The notes: generated by a model not told the origin, from the sequence alone. A stretch of 64,000 nt of DNA from JAWXBM01 sp034440115 (GCA_034440115.1 JAWXBM010000018.1:1-64000), one strand, 5' to 3'; counted from the stretch's first letter, positions 44,888-54,003 are shown. Program-made: numbers and translations.

Positions 44888-45882
44888 ACGATCAATCCCT
44901 GGATAGCGCACGTCCGCTGGGCTCATTAGAAATTCTGAATCGGAATGGCCAGGTATTGCATCGACAGGTCTGGAACGGTTCTCTTGTCTGCATCGGTCGT
45001 GCCCATGATAATGAGCTGGTGGTGGTTGACCCTTACGTCTCTCCCCATCACTTGCAGCTCAGCCTGCAGGATGGCCAGCCACAGGCACAAGATCTTGACA
45101 GCCTGAACGGCAGCTATTTGGGTAGCAGCAAGAGTCGTCAAAGCCTGTTTCCGCTAGGCGATGGTCAGACGATTCATTTTGGCCATAGCCAACTACGCTT
45201 TCACTCCTGCAGCGCTGAAGTGGCACCCACCTTGCGCGACACGGCCCGACTGGGAATGTTGTCCATGCTGGGTAGTCCCTGGGTATTGATTGGCGCAGCC
45301 ATTTTGGCTCTGTTGGCGCTGTATGCCAGTGAGTTGCTAGAAGACCCGGGTAAACTCACATCCCTGGGTATAGCTGAAGAAATGAGCTATCCCTTGATAG
45401 GCATCACGGCATGGGCTGGATTCTGGGCACTGATGAATCGGGTGCTGGCGCACCGCTTCCATTTTCTGGCTCACCTGGCAATTGCTTTTGCCGGGGTTGC
45501 GGTCTTGTTTGCGGTTGCGCAATTGATAACGTTATTGGGCTTTGCGTTGGGCCTGGACAACTGGGTCTGGTGGCTGCGTTGGCTGGCTCGTATCAGTATT
45601 CTTGGCCTGGTGGTATTTGCGCACTCGCACTATTTCAGCCAGGCCAGTCCGCGCCGCCAGGCTTTGCTGGCCGGCATTGTTGCCTTGGTGTTATTCGGCA
45701 CACCGGCAGTGGGCAGCTTTATCGAAAAAACCCAGTTCAGCAGCCTGCCCTGGCTGGACCCCTTGTTACTCCCCCCGGCTTATCAATGGCGTGAGGGAGA
45801 TTCAATGGAAGTGTTTATGCAGCGCGCTCAGTCTTTGCGGGCCGATGCCGATGCTGGTGTTGATGGCGGCGAGAGGGATTGA
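44884..45882 (+). CDS. FHA-domain membrane protein
   Basis: A 332-residue protein with an N-terminal forkhead-associated domain (CIGRAHDNELVVVDPYVSPH, HHLQLSLQDG, DLDSLNGSYLGSS), which normally binds phosphothreonine. Four or five membrane helices follow, from about residue 130 (PWVLIGAAILALLALYAS) to 285 (ALLAGIVALVLFGTP). The short C-terminal tail is charged. The ATG at 44884 overlaps the protease stop. The layout suggests a cytoplasmic phosphopeptide reader anchored in the inner membrane, paired with a periplasmic protease. No kinase gene is in the neighbourhood. Its 3' end overlaps the convergent broken tag gene. Confidence 0.85.
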   Translation: MNDQSLDSARPLGSLEILNRNGQVLHRQVWNGSLVCIGRAHDNELVVVDPYVSPHHLQLSLQDGQPQAQDLDSLNGSYLGSSKSRQSLFPLGDGQTIHFGHSQLRFHSCSAEVAPTLRDTARLGMLSMLGSPWVLIGAAILALLALYASELLEDPGKLTSLGIAEEMSYPLIGITAWAGFWALMNRVLAHRFHFLAHLAIAFAGVAVLFAVAQLITLLGFALGLDNWVWWLRWLARISILGLVVFAHSHYFSQASPRRQALLAGIVALVLFGTPAVGSFIEKTQFSSLPWLDPLLLPPAYQWREGDSMEVFMQRAQSLRADADAGVDGGERD

Positions 45883-46450
45883 CAAAACGCGTGCTGCGGG
45901 CAGGAAACGAGGTGGTCGTTAACCAGCCCGGCAGCCTGTAGAAAAGCATAACAGGTAGTCGCTCCCACAAAGCGAAAACCCATTTTTTCAATCGCTTACT
46001 GAGTTGTGCGGAAACATTCGAAGTGGACGGCATAGCGGCCATCCGTTGCCAGTTATTCTGCAATGGCTTGCCATCAACCAGTTCCCAGCAGATATCAGCC
46101 AGGGTCTGGCCGTTGTTCCATAAGGCCAGAATCCGCCGCGCATTGTTGATGGTGGATTCGATTTTGCCGCGGTGGCGAATGATGTCCGGATTCAGTACCA
46201 GTTGGTCTGCACGTTTGCCGTCGAAACCCGCAACCCGTTGCGGGTCGAATGACGCAAAAGCTTTTCGATAGCCCTCGCGCTTGCGCAGTACGGTCAGCCA
46301 GCTCAGGCCGGCCTGGGCGCCTTCCAGAGTGATGAGCTCAAACAATGCCGGCTCATCGAACACCGGCCGGCCCCATTCCTCATCGTGATAACGCTCCAGC
46401 AAAGGATTGGATTGTGCCCATGAGCAGATAGTCGGGTCTGCAGCGCTCAT
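45828..46450 (-). pseudogene. tag: DNA-3-methyladenine glycosylase I, frameshifted at an A6 run
   Basis: The N-terminal two thirds are a normal Tag: ICSWAQSNPLLERYHDEEWG, EGAQAGLSWLTVLRKREGYR and RHRGKIESTINNARRIL. At an A6 run (plus strand T6, 45983-45988) the frame shifts and gives unrelated sequence to 45815. Adding one A restores the expected ending KKMGFRFVGATTCYAFLQAA, then GLVNDHLVSC, ending at 45828. That lost part carries the His and Cys of the zinc snap. As read the enzyme would lack it and probably be unstable. A sequencing error is the simplest explanation. It overlaps the dehydratase stop by 4 nt. Confidence 0.85.
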
Positions 46451-47427
46451 GCTTCAGCCTGCCATTCACTGACTTCCAGCCAATCGGCAGGAGTGATATT
46501 GCCGCCGCTGATAATGGCAGCGACTTTCTTGCCACGAAACAGTTCGGGTTTTTGCCTGATGGCAGCCAGTACCACAGCCGAAGAAGGCTCCACTAACAAG
46601 CGGAAATGGCGCCAGAGCAGAATCATCGCTTGACGGGTTTCATCATCGGATACGGTAATAACCTCGCTTACCAATTCATGGATCAAGGCAAAATTACGCA
46701 CACCTACCAGTGCACGCAAACCATCGGCAATGGTATCGGCGTTTACGCTGTCTACCCGATGACCCAGTTGCAGACTGTTGGCAGTATCGGCCGCGCCGCT
46801 GGGCTCGGCGCCTATAATTTTAATACCGTAATGATGGGCCACCAGTGCCGTTCCCCCTATCAGTCCGCCTCCGCCTACCGGGGAGACTATGATATCGAGA
46901 TCCGCAACTTGCTGAATCAGCTCCAGGCTGGCAGTACCTTGCCCGGCAATGATATCGCTGTGATCATAAGGCGGAACGGCGATATGCCCGGCGGCTATCA
47001 ATTCTTGCAAACCGGCTTCACGACTGGCCTGGTTGGGCTGGCAAAAATACACTTCTCCACCCTGGTCCCGCACTGCCGAGACTTTAAAAGGCGAGGCGTT
47101 GCCCGGCATCACCACGTGAGCCTTGCGACCATCCAGTCGCGCAGCCAGGGCCAGTGAGGCACCGTGATTACCGGAAGAATGTGTCGCCACATCGCCGGCA
47201 ATATTTTGTTCGCGTAATCGCGCCACGGCGTTACTGGCGCCCCGCAGCTTGAAGGCGCCGCTGCCTTGCAGGTTTTCGCACTTGATATACAACTGGCAAG
47301 CCAGTTGCTCATCCAGGCCGGGATCATTCAATACCGGGGTTTGCCGGACAAAAGGCCTGATTCGGGCTGCTGCCCGTTCAACGTCCAGATATTCAGGCAA
47401 GTCAGGGTCATTTGAGTTTTTTGACAT
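46447..47427 (-). CDS. PLP-dependent serine/threonine dehydratase
   Basis: A fold-type II PLP enzyme of the threonine dehydratase/serine racemase group. Lys60 in QGSGAFKLRGASNAVARL holds PLP. THSSGNHGASLALAARL binds the substrate carboxylate, SPVGGGGLIGG binds the PLP phosphate, and VEPSSAVVLAAI is the C-terminal block. At 326 aa it lacks the ACT-like regulatory domain of biosynthetic IlvA, so it is a catabolic dehydratase or racemase type. The ATG at 47427 has AGGA 5 nt upstream. It is co-transcribed with the tag gene, which overlaps its 3' end. Confidence 0.9.
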   Translation of the reverse strand: MSKNSNDPDLPEYLDVERAAARIRPFVRQTPVLNDPGLDEQLACQLYIKCENLQGSGAFKLRGASNAVARLREQNIAGDVATHSSGNHGASLALAARLDGRKAHVVMPGNASPFKVSAVRDQGGEVYFCQPNQASREAGLQELIAAGHIAVPPYDHSDIIAGQGTASLELIQQVADLDIIVSPVGGGGLIGGTALVAHHYGIKIIGAEPSGAADTANSLQLGHRVDSVNADTIADGLRALVGVRNFALIHELVSEVITVSDDETRQAMILLWRHFRLLVEPSSAVVLAAIRQKPELFRGKKVAAIISGGNITPADWLEVSEWQAEA

Positions 47428-47523
47428 CTTTATCCTGCAGTCAGGCGGGCAATAGGCGAATTGCCTGCTCCTGCCTATAATGGCGCATCCGCCTATAATA
47501 AGGGGCTGCCGCATTCGCTGGCT

Positions 47524-47575
47524 AGGAGCCTGTCGGACTTTCCGCAGTAGATCATATTAAGTCCGACAGGCTCCT
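47524..47575. repeat. Perfect 17-bp inverted repeat
   Basis: AGGAGCCTGTCGGACTT (47524-47540) is matched exactly by AAGTCCGACAGGCTCCT (47559-47575) around an 18-nt spacer, in the gap upstream of pepN. The arms lack a T-run, so it is not a standard terminator. The perfect arms resemble terminal inverted repeats of a tiny MITE or a REP-like unit. I see no target-site duplication. Confidence 0.85.
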
Positions 47576-47613
47576 GCAGCGGATGCTCAAATTTTTCTGC
47601 CAAGGCTTACACT

Positions 47614-50265
47614 ATGAAAGAAGGTTCATCGCGCCCATTGATCAGGCGTCAAGACTACACACCATACCCGTGGAAACTCAGCCAGGTGGCGCTCAACTTC
47701 GAAATTGGTGAACACTGCACCTCTGTGACCTCGGTAATGCATTTCAAATTGATCGAGGCGGGTAAAAGTCACGCAGAAATAGTTCTGGACGGGCAAGAAC
47801 TCGAACTGGTCAGCATCAGCGTGGATGACCAGGAGCTTCAGGCCGGTGCTTATGGTTGTGACGCCAATCGTTTGGTCATAAAAGCGGCGCCGGCAGCATG
47901 CATTGTTCGAATACAGGTGCGCATACGGCCGCAACAGAACACGGCCTTTGAAGGTCTGTATGCCTCTGGCAATTTTATCTTGACTCAGTGTGAATCCGAA
48001 GGCTTTCGCAAGATCAGCTACTTCCCCGACCGGCCGGATGTAATGACGCGCTATGAAGTCAGGATTGATGCTGATAAGGCCCGTTACCCGGTGTTGCTGT
48101 CCAACGGCAATGCCATTGATTCAGGCAGTAGCGAGGATGGCCGGCACTGGGTGTTATGGCAAGACCCATTCCACAAGCCGTCTTATCTGTTTGCCCTGGT
48201 AGCAGGTGATCTGGCTTTTATCGAGGACGAGTTTGTAACGCGTTCCGGCAGGAAAGTGACGTTGCGTGTTTATACCGAGCACCGCAACCTCGATAAATGC
48301 GATTACGCCATGCAGTCGCTGATTCGGGCCATGCGCTGGGACGAGGAGCGCTTTGACCTTGAGTATGATCTGGATATTTACAACATCGTCGCCACCGATG
48401 ATTTCAATATGGGCGCGATGGAAAACAAGTCGCTGAACATTTTCAATACCAAGTATGTGTTGGCCCGTCCGGATACGGCCACCGACATCGATTATCAGGG
48501 CATTGAATCAGTCATTGGCCACGAGTATTTCCACAATTGGACGGGCAACCGGGTGACTTGCCGGGATTGGTTCCAGCTCACCCTTAAAGAAGGCCTGACG
48601 GTATTCCGTGATCAGGAGTTTTCAGCCGACATGCAGTCGCGGGCAGTCAAACGCATTCGCGACGCGCGCGATTTACGCAATCGACAGTTCCCGGAAGATG
48701 CGGGCTCCATGTCGCACCCCATCCGTCCCGACCAGTATTCAGAAATCAATAATTTTTACACCATGACGGTGTATCAAAAGGGTGCTGCCATCATTCGCAT
48801 GTACCACACCCTGTTGGGTGAAGCGTGTTTCCAGCGCGGTATGAAGCTGTACTTCAAACGCCATGATGGCGAGGCGGTGACCTGTGATGACTTCCTCGCT
48901 GCCATGGCCGATGCCAATGCCAATACCAGCGATGTCGATCTGGAATTATTTGGCCGCTGGTACAGCCAATCAGGCACTCCCGAGCTGGATGCCAGTGGCA
49001 CATATGATGAGCAGCAACAGACCTTTACTCTGCGACTGTCACAGCATACGCCGCCCACTCAGGACCAGTCAGAAAAGCTGCCTTTGCTGATTCCGGTTGC
49101 GATGGGATTGTTGAGCGCGAAGGGCGAGCAGATTCCTTTGCAGTTACAGGGTGAAGTCTCTGCGCCAGGCACCAGCCGGGTTTTGCAACTGGATAAATTC
49201 CATATGGAGTTCGTGTTCCAGAACATTTCCGCTGAACCAATACCCGCTTTGCTACGCGATTTTTCAGCGCCGGTGAAGCTGCATTACGACTACTCGGCAG
49301 CGCAACTGGCCACTTTGATGCAGCATGACCCGAACGCATTCGTTCGCTGGCAAGCCGGCCAGGAACTGGCAGAAAAAGCCATACTGGAGAATGTTCGGCG
49401 GCTTGCAGCAGGCGAGGAAATGCTACTGGAGCAGAATCTGGCAGCGGCATTCCGTACTTTGTTGCAAGACCAGCAGACGGACCCCGCCTTGCTGGCCGAA
49501 GCCATGTATTTACCCGCTGAAGACTATCTGGGTGAGCTTATGGCGGTTGTTGATGTGGATGGTATTCACGCCGCCCGGCAATTCACCCGTAAAGCTCTGG
49601 CCATAAAGCTTGAGGAATTATTCCGGGCTGTTTACAGCCGCCTGAACAGCAGTGCCGCGTACGATAATTCGGCCTCGGCCATGGCCAATCGTAGCCTGAA
49701 AAATATATGCCTGTCATACCTCTCCGAGGTTGATGGCGGTGACCGACTGGCGCATGAGCAATTCAAAACCTGTGACAATATGACCGACTCCATGGCGGCA
49801 TTGGTAGCTATGGTTTATTCAGATTCGAAATTGGCACCAGCGGTATTGCAACAGTTCGAACAGCGCTGGGTGAATGAAGCTCTGGTTATGGATAAGTGGT
49901 TTTCCCTGCAATCAACACAACCTGGCAGCGAAGCTGTGCAGCGCGTGGAGCGATTGCGGAATCATCCTGCTTTCGGTCTGGGTAATCCAAACCGGGTGCG
50001 CTCGGTGGTGGGTGCTTTCGCCATGTCCAACCCTACCGGCTTTCATGCCGCTTCTGGCGCCGGCTATCGTTGGCTGGCGGATCGTGTGATCGAGTTGAAT
50101 CGACTCAACCCCCAGATCGCTTCGCGCATGGCCGGGGCGTTTAATCAGTTAAAGCGCTATGATGCCAGGCGGCAGGCTCTGATGACCGTGGAGTTGCAGC
50201 GTATCGCCGCCATACCCGAGCTGTCTGGAGATGTGGCTGAAATCGTGCTCAAAGCCTTAGGCTAG
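47614..50265 (+). CDS. pepN: Aminopeptidase N
   Basis: M1-family zinc aminopeptidase that removes N-terminal residues from peptides in the cytoplasm. The 883-residue protein has the GAMEN exopeptidase motif at 267-271 (NMGAMENKSLNIF) and the zinc motif HEYFHNW at 303-309, with the third ligand Glu in LKEGLTVFRDQEF. The length and C-terminal DUF3458-type domains match the E. coli-like PepN class. The ATG at 47614 is clear. It stands alone, with the inverted repeat upstream. Confidence 0.96.
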   Translation: MKEGSSRPLIRRQDYTPYPWKLSQVALNFEIGEHCTSVTSVMHFKLIEAGKSHAEIVLDGQELELVSISVDDQELQAGAYGCDANRLVIKAAPAACIVRIQVRIRPQQNTAFEGLYASGNFILTQCESEGFRKISYFPDRPDVMTRYEVRIDADKARYPVLLSNGNAIDSGSSEDGRHWVLWQDPFHKPSYLFALVAGDLAFIEDEFVTRSGRKVTLRVYTEHRNLDKCDYAMQSLIRAMRWDEERFDLEYDLDIYNIVATDDFNMGAMENKSLNIFNTKYVLARPDTATDIDYQGIESVIGHEYFHNWTGNRVTCRDWFQLTLKEGLTVFRDQEFSADMQSRAVKRIRDARDLRNRQFPEDAGSMSHPIRPDQYSEINNFYTMTVYQKGAAIIRMYHTLLGEACFQRGMKLYFKRHDGEAVTCDDFLAAMADANANTSDVDLELFGRWYSQSGTPELDASGTYDEQQQTFTLRLSQHTPPTQDQSEKLPLLIPVAMGLLSAKGEQIPLQLQGEVSAPGTSRVLQLDKFHMEFVFQNISAEPIPALLRDFSAPVKLHYDYSAAQLATLMQHDPNAFVRWQAGQELAEKAILENVRRLAAGEEMLLEQNLAAAFRTLLQDQQTDPALLAEAMYLPAEDYLGELMAVVDVDGIHAARQFTRKALAIKLEELFRAVYSRLNSSAAYDNSASAMANRSLKNICLSYLSEVDGGDRLAHEQFKTCDNMTDSMAALVAMVYSDSKLAPAVLQQFEQRWVNEALVMDKWFSLQSTQPGSEAVQRVERLRNHPAFGLGNPNRVRSVVGAFAMSNPTGFHAASGAGYRWLADRVIELNRLNPQIASRMAGAFNQLKRYDARRQALMTVELQRIAAIPELSGDVAEIVLKALG

Positions 50266-50307
50266 AATGTCGCGTAAGTCAATTTGGACAGTGCATGATT
50301 ATTGTGA

Positions 50308-50481
50308 AAATCCGGTGCAAGTGAGTTGGCAAGAGCGTGGCGAGCCTCAAAGCACACTGAGTTCAAATTGGATGCGCCGGCATCGGCCGAAGACGGGCAA
50401 AGTGCGTTTATAAGGGTGGAAGTTTTTACTGCCGGTGAGGCCGGGGCAAAGCTGATGTTGCTGGAAACTGAGCCACCCTGA
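50308..50481 (+). pseudogene. Possible gene remnant in the pepN-lipoprotein gap
   Basis: The 337-bp gap holds no intact gene. One plus-strand frame (50308-50481, 57 codons) has coding-like composition with G-rich first positions, and it reads as a plausible C-terminus (FKLDAPASAEDGQSAFIRVE, then VFTAGEAGAKLMLLETEPP). No start or ribosome site fits it. A separate 48-codon frame begins at an ATG at 50267. The two might be halves of a decayed gene, but I cannot identify it. Confidence 0.3.
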
Positions 50482-50602
50482 ATCACCATGCTGTTGATGG
50501 CTGACGGAACTCACCAGCAACGAGCCAGCATCCAGCCAACACCAAGAATAAGCGCTGGGCATTCAGCTTGAATTCACGGATTCATGGTAATCTGCATTCC
50601 AT

Positions 50603-51772
50603 ATGAAACACCAATCTCAACGTTCCTACCTGCTGATCCGCGCTGGTGGCTTGCTGCTGCTGTTGCTGCTGGTCCTTTCGGCCTGTAGTACTAGCAGCTC
50701 TTCACGCAGCTATCCGTCACGTACTTATGTCTATCAGCCTCAGGTCAATTCGCCCTATCACCGGCCAAATTACATGTACTACGGCACTTATCAGCCCGGT
50801 TGGTTTATTGGTAGCCGATATCCTGGCGGCTATTACGGTGGTGGCTATGGAACGATGGCCTACTGGCCCACTTATTCCTATTCCAATTACGCATACGCGC
50901 ATTACAGCAACTACTATTACCCGTATTATGACTACTCAAATTCTTTTTACTACCGCCCAGTATACGGATATGGCTATGGCTATAACCCGTACTCTCGCCA
51001 TAGCAACTACGGCTACACACCTTATTACGGCGGCTCTCACAGCTATCAGCCGCCGGGTAATCAGCAATATCCACCGCAAAGTCGCCCCGATCCGGTAGTC
51101 ATTCCGCGCGAGCAACGTGGTCGCAGGGGGCCCAGTGAAGATTACAGCGATGAGATCGCTGAAAGGCAGCGTCAATCCGAGCTTCGCCAACCTGAGCGCC
51201 GTTCAACAACCGTAGTCACTGAACCTCAGGGAATGTCACGTTCGGTCAGTGCGAGTCCGGCTCAAAATGGTGATCAGGGCATGGTGATCACCAGTCGCAG
51301 TGAACGCAAAGTCCAGCGCAGCCGTTTGGAACCTGTGGTGACACAGCCCGGTGATGGATCTGTCAGTGAGCAGAATTCCAGGCAGAAATTTTCAAACCAG
51401 ACTCCAGCACAGCCAGAAAATTCCGCCATGCCTGTCACCCGCATTGACCGCACCAGGGCTTATGGAACAACCAGGACGGACTCGGCAAATATTCGCCCAG
51501 TTGACAGTAGCAATGGGTCACCCAGGCACGACGGTTATTCTTCACCCAGGCGTATGGAGCAAGCACCTTCCCGCACAGCGCCGGCATACCAACAGCCAAC
51601 TCCACGCAACGAGCCGGCATACCAACCATCGTCCTCACGCAGTGAATCTCCTGCACGCAGCGAGCCAAGCTATCAGCAACAGATAGATTCAAGCAACGTC
51701 ATACCCGAGGCTGATCGCCGCCAGCATCGTGATGTAGAGCGCGACTCTGAGCGTGACCAGCAACACGATTAA
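50603..51772 (+). CDS. Tyr/Gly/Pro-rich lipoprotein, low complexity
   Basis: I do not recognise a family. The 389-residue protein has a lipoprotein signal (AGGLLLLLLLVLSACSTSSS) with the lipobox LSAC. Residues about 35-165 are a low-complexity Tyr-rich region (about one Tyr in every three or four residues, e.g. YYPYYDYSNSFYYRPVYGYG) with Gly, Pro and Asn. The second half is a charged, Ser/Arg/Gln/Pro-rich disordered stretch with repeats such as PAYQQPTPRNEPAYQPS. Such sequence suggests a surface or periplasmic adhesive or cross-linkable protein, which is inference only. Confidence 0.82.
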   Translation: MKHQSQRSYLLIRAGGLLLLLLLVLSACSTSSSSRSYPSRTYVYQPQVNSPYHRPNYMYYGTYQPGWFIGSRYPGGYYGGGYGTMAYWPTYSYSNYAYAHYSNYYYPYYDYSNSFYYRPVYGYGYGYNPYSRHSNYGYTPYYGGSHSYQPPGNQQYPPQSRPDPVVIPREQRGRRGPSEDYSDEIAERQRQSELRQPERRSTTVVTEPQGMSRSVSASPAQNGDQGMVITSRSERKVQRSRLEPVVTQPGDGSVSEQNSRQKFSNQTPAQPENSAMPVTRIDRTRAYGTTRTDSANIRPVDSSNGSPRHDGYSSPRRMEQAPSRTAPAYQQPTPRNEPAYQPSSSRSESPARSEPSYQQQIDSSNVIPEADRRQHRDVERDSERDQQHD

Positions 51773-51908
51773 GATCGCCGGAAGCCGTAAACGAGTCTGT
51801 TACGATCGCCCTGGCTGATTGCAGTTGGGCTGATGTTATAACCGGAAAGCTGCACCATCCGCTTGATTTTTGTACAATACTCGCCGCTTTTGACATGGTA
51901 ACGCCGTC

Positions 51909-53804
51909 ATGCAGTTTGCCCACCAGTTTGCCAAGCAATTTGATGTCATTGTCATCGGTGGCGGCCACGCAGGCACCGAGGCAGCACTCGCCTCAGCGCG
52001 CAGTGGTGCGCAGACTTTGTTGCTGACCCACAGCATTGAGACGGTTGGGCAGATGAGCTGCAATCCGGCCATTGGCGGCATAGGAAAAGGCCATCTGGTG
52101 CGGGAAATTGATGCCATGGGTGGTGTCATGGCCAAAGCAGCAGACGCTGCAGGTATACAGTTCCGTACTTTGAATGCCAGTAAAGGTCCGGCCGTTCGTG
52201 CCACCCGCGCGCAATGCGATCGCAGCCTGTATCGGGCATATATTCGCAAAACAGTTGAACACCAGCAAAACCTGGCGATGTTTCAAGCAGCAGTGGATGA
52301 CTTATTGCTCGATGGCGATCAGGTAATCGGTTGCCGAACGGCAACGGGTGTGGAGTTTCGTGCCAGGGCAGTGGTATTGACCGCCGGCACCTTCCTGGCA
52401 GGCAAAATCCATATCGGTGAGACCTCCTATGCCGGCGGCCGTGCCGGTGATCCACCGGCAACCACGCTGGCCGCGCGTTTGCGGCAATTGCCTTTCAAGG
52501 TAGGGCGTTTAAAGACCGGCACGCCTCCGCGTATTGATGGCAAGACCGTCGATTTCGAAGGCTTGCAGGAACAGCCCGGCGATGATCCGCGACCGGTGTT
52601 TTCATTCGGTGGCAGCACGGCTGACCATCCCGAACAAGTTTGCTGCTGGATCACGCATACCTCTGAACGCACTCACGACATCATTCGTGCTGCGTTGCAT
52701 CGCTCACCCATGTACAGCGGCGAGATTGAAGGAATAGGCCCGCGTTACTGCCCTTCCATCGAAGACAAGGTGGTGCGCTTTGCCGAACGCAACAGTCACC
52801 AGATTTTTATCGAACCGGAAGGGCTGAACACCCGCGAGTTGTACCCCAATGGCATTTCCACCAGCCTGCCATTCGATGTGCAGTTGCAGTTGGTGCATTC
52901 CATACGCGGCTTTGAGAATGCCTTTGTCACTCGTCCGGGTTATGCCATCGAGTATGACTATTTTGATCCCCGAGAGCTGCAACCCCATCTGGAAACCCAA
53001 CAAGTCAAAGGCCTGTTTTTTGCGGGTCAGATCAATGGTACGACGGGTTATGAGGAAGCAGCAGCACAAGGCCTTTTGGCTGGAATCAACGCCGCACGGC
53101 TTAGTCGCGAACAAGCTCCTCTGCTGCTGAAGCGCGACCAGGCTTATATCGGTGTGATGGTGGATGACCTGGTGACGTTGGGCACCCTGGAGCCTTATCG
53201 CATGTTTACCAGTCGTGCTGAATATCGTTTGCAGTTGCGCGAAGACAATGCTGACCTGCGGCTAACTGCAATTGGCCGCGAAGTTGGACTGGTAGGTGAT
53301 GATCAATGGCAGCGCTTTCGTATCAAGCAGGAAGCCATCAGTACTGAGCAGTCACGGCTCAAAGACATTTGGCTGACACCCCAGAACGAAGCGGGGCAGC
53401 AATTACAGCAGCAATTCGATATTCAGCTCAGCAAGGAGTCGCGTGCCCTGGATTTGCTCAAGCGGCCGGAAATGAGCTACACCAAGCTGGTCAGCCTTGA
53501 AGCAGTGGGCCCAGGTGTGGCGGATACCCAGGTTGCAGAACAGGTGGAAATTCAGGTGCGCTATGCCGGTTATCTGGATCGCCAGGCGGAAGAAATCGCT
53601 CACCGGGCGCGGCATGAAGAAACCGGCATCAGCGCGGATTTTGACTTCACTACCGTGCGTGGTTTGTCCGCTGAAGTCATGGAAAAACTGGCGCGTGTGC
53701 GGCCAGTCAATGTGGGCCAGGCATCCCGTATTCCAGGCGTTACACCTGCAGCCATATCATTGTTATTGGTGCACTTGAAGAAATTCCGCCAGCGCGTTGC
53801 CTGA
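51909..53804 (+). CDS. mnmG: tRNA uridine-5-carboxymethylaminomethyl modification enzyme MnmG
   Basis: FAD protein that with MnmE modifies U34 of several tRNAs. The 631-residue protein starts with the dinucleotide fold DVIVIGGGHAGTEAALASAR, then has MSCNPAIGGIGKGHLVREID, GTFLAGKIHIGE, RLKTGTPPRIDG, INGTTGYEEAAAQG and the SRAEYRLQLREDNAD block. The C-terminal helical domain that contacts MnmE and tRNA is complete. The ATG at 51909 is the only sensible start. The common downstream partner rsmG is absent; a structured RNA candidate and terminator follow. Confidence 0.97.
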   Translation: MQFAHQFAKQFDVIVIGGGHAGTEAALASARSGAQTLLLTHSIETVGQMSCNPAIGGIGKGHLVREIDAMGGVMAKAADAAGIQFRTLNASKGPAVRATRAQCDRSLYRAYIRKTVEHQQNLAMFQAAVDDLLLDGDQVIGCRTATGVEFRARAVVLTAGTFLAGKIHIGETSYAGGRAGDPPATTLAARLRQLPFKVGRLKTGTPPRIDGKTVDFEGLQEQPGDDPRPVFSFGGSTADHPEQVCCWITHTSERTHDIIRAALHRSPMYSGEIEGIGPRYCPSIEDKVVRFAERNSHQIFIEPEGLNTRELYPNGISTSLPFDVQLQLVHSIRGFENAFVTRPGYAIEYDYFDPRELQPHLETQQVKGLFFAGQINGTTGYEEAAAQGLLAGINAARLSREQAPLLLKRDQAYIGVMVDDLVTLGTLEPYRMFTSRAEYRLQLREDNADLRLTAIGREVGLVGDDQWQRFRIKQEAISTEQSRLKDIWLTPQNEAGQQLQQQFDIQLSKESRALDLLKRPEMSYTKLVSLEAVGPGVADTQVAEQVEIQVRYAGYLDRQAEEIAHRARHEETGISADFDFTTVRGLSAEVMEKLARVRPVNVGQASRIPGVTPAAISLLLVHLKKFRQRVA

Positions 53805-53858
53805 TATTGCTGCAATGCAGTAAATATTTGGCATTTATCACGATAACAAAACGACCCG

Positions 53859-53890
53859 TTCACAGTTTCTTAACGCCAAATGCTTAATAT
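53859..53890 (+). promoter_or_regulatory. Possible sigma-70 promoter for the RNA candidate
   Basis: TTCACA (53859-53864) and TAATAT (53885-53890) are good -35 and -10 matches, but the 20-nt spacer is longer than the ideal 17. Transcription would begin near 53897, just before the first hairpin. Confidence 0.3.
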
Positions 53891-53896
53891 ATGAAG

Positions 53897-54003
53897 CGTA
53901 AGTTGACTGTGCCTAGCGTGTCACGCCTCTACACAGGCAGTCCCCACACTTGTATGCCTTAGTGACACGCTTTTAAGCCCCGATGAATTTCGGGGCTTTT
54001 TTT
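53897..54003 (+). ncRNA. Candidate structured small RNA (two hairpins)
   Basis: The 305-bp gap between mnmG and the GST gene has no protein-coding frame but strong structure. A 10-bp perfect stem (AGCGTGTCAC 53915-53924 with GTGACACGCT 53962-53971) encloses a smaller GCCT/AGGC hairpin. An intrinsic terminator follows at once. A promoter-like pair lies upstream. The layout of promoter, structured body and terminator fits an independent RNA of about 105 nt. It could instead be the 3' UTR of mnmG or a 3'-derived sRNA. No known family was recognised. Confidence 0.45.
53975..54003 (+). terminator. Rho-independent terminator downstream of mnmG / RNA candidate
   Basis: Perfect 9-bp stem AAGCCCCGA (53975-53983) and TCGGGGCTT (53990-53998) with a 6-nt loop and seven T. 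It ends the mnmG transcript or the small RNA candidate. Confidence 0.93.

Noticed and set aside
47470..47505. Two TATAAT strings upstream of pepN
   Set aside because: No -35 match at suitable spacing for either, so I did not call a promoter.
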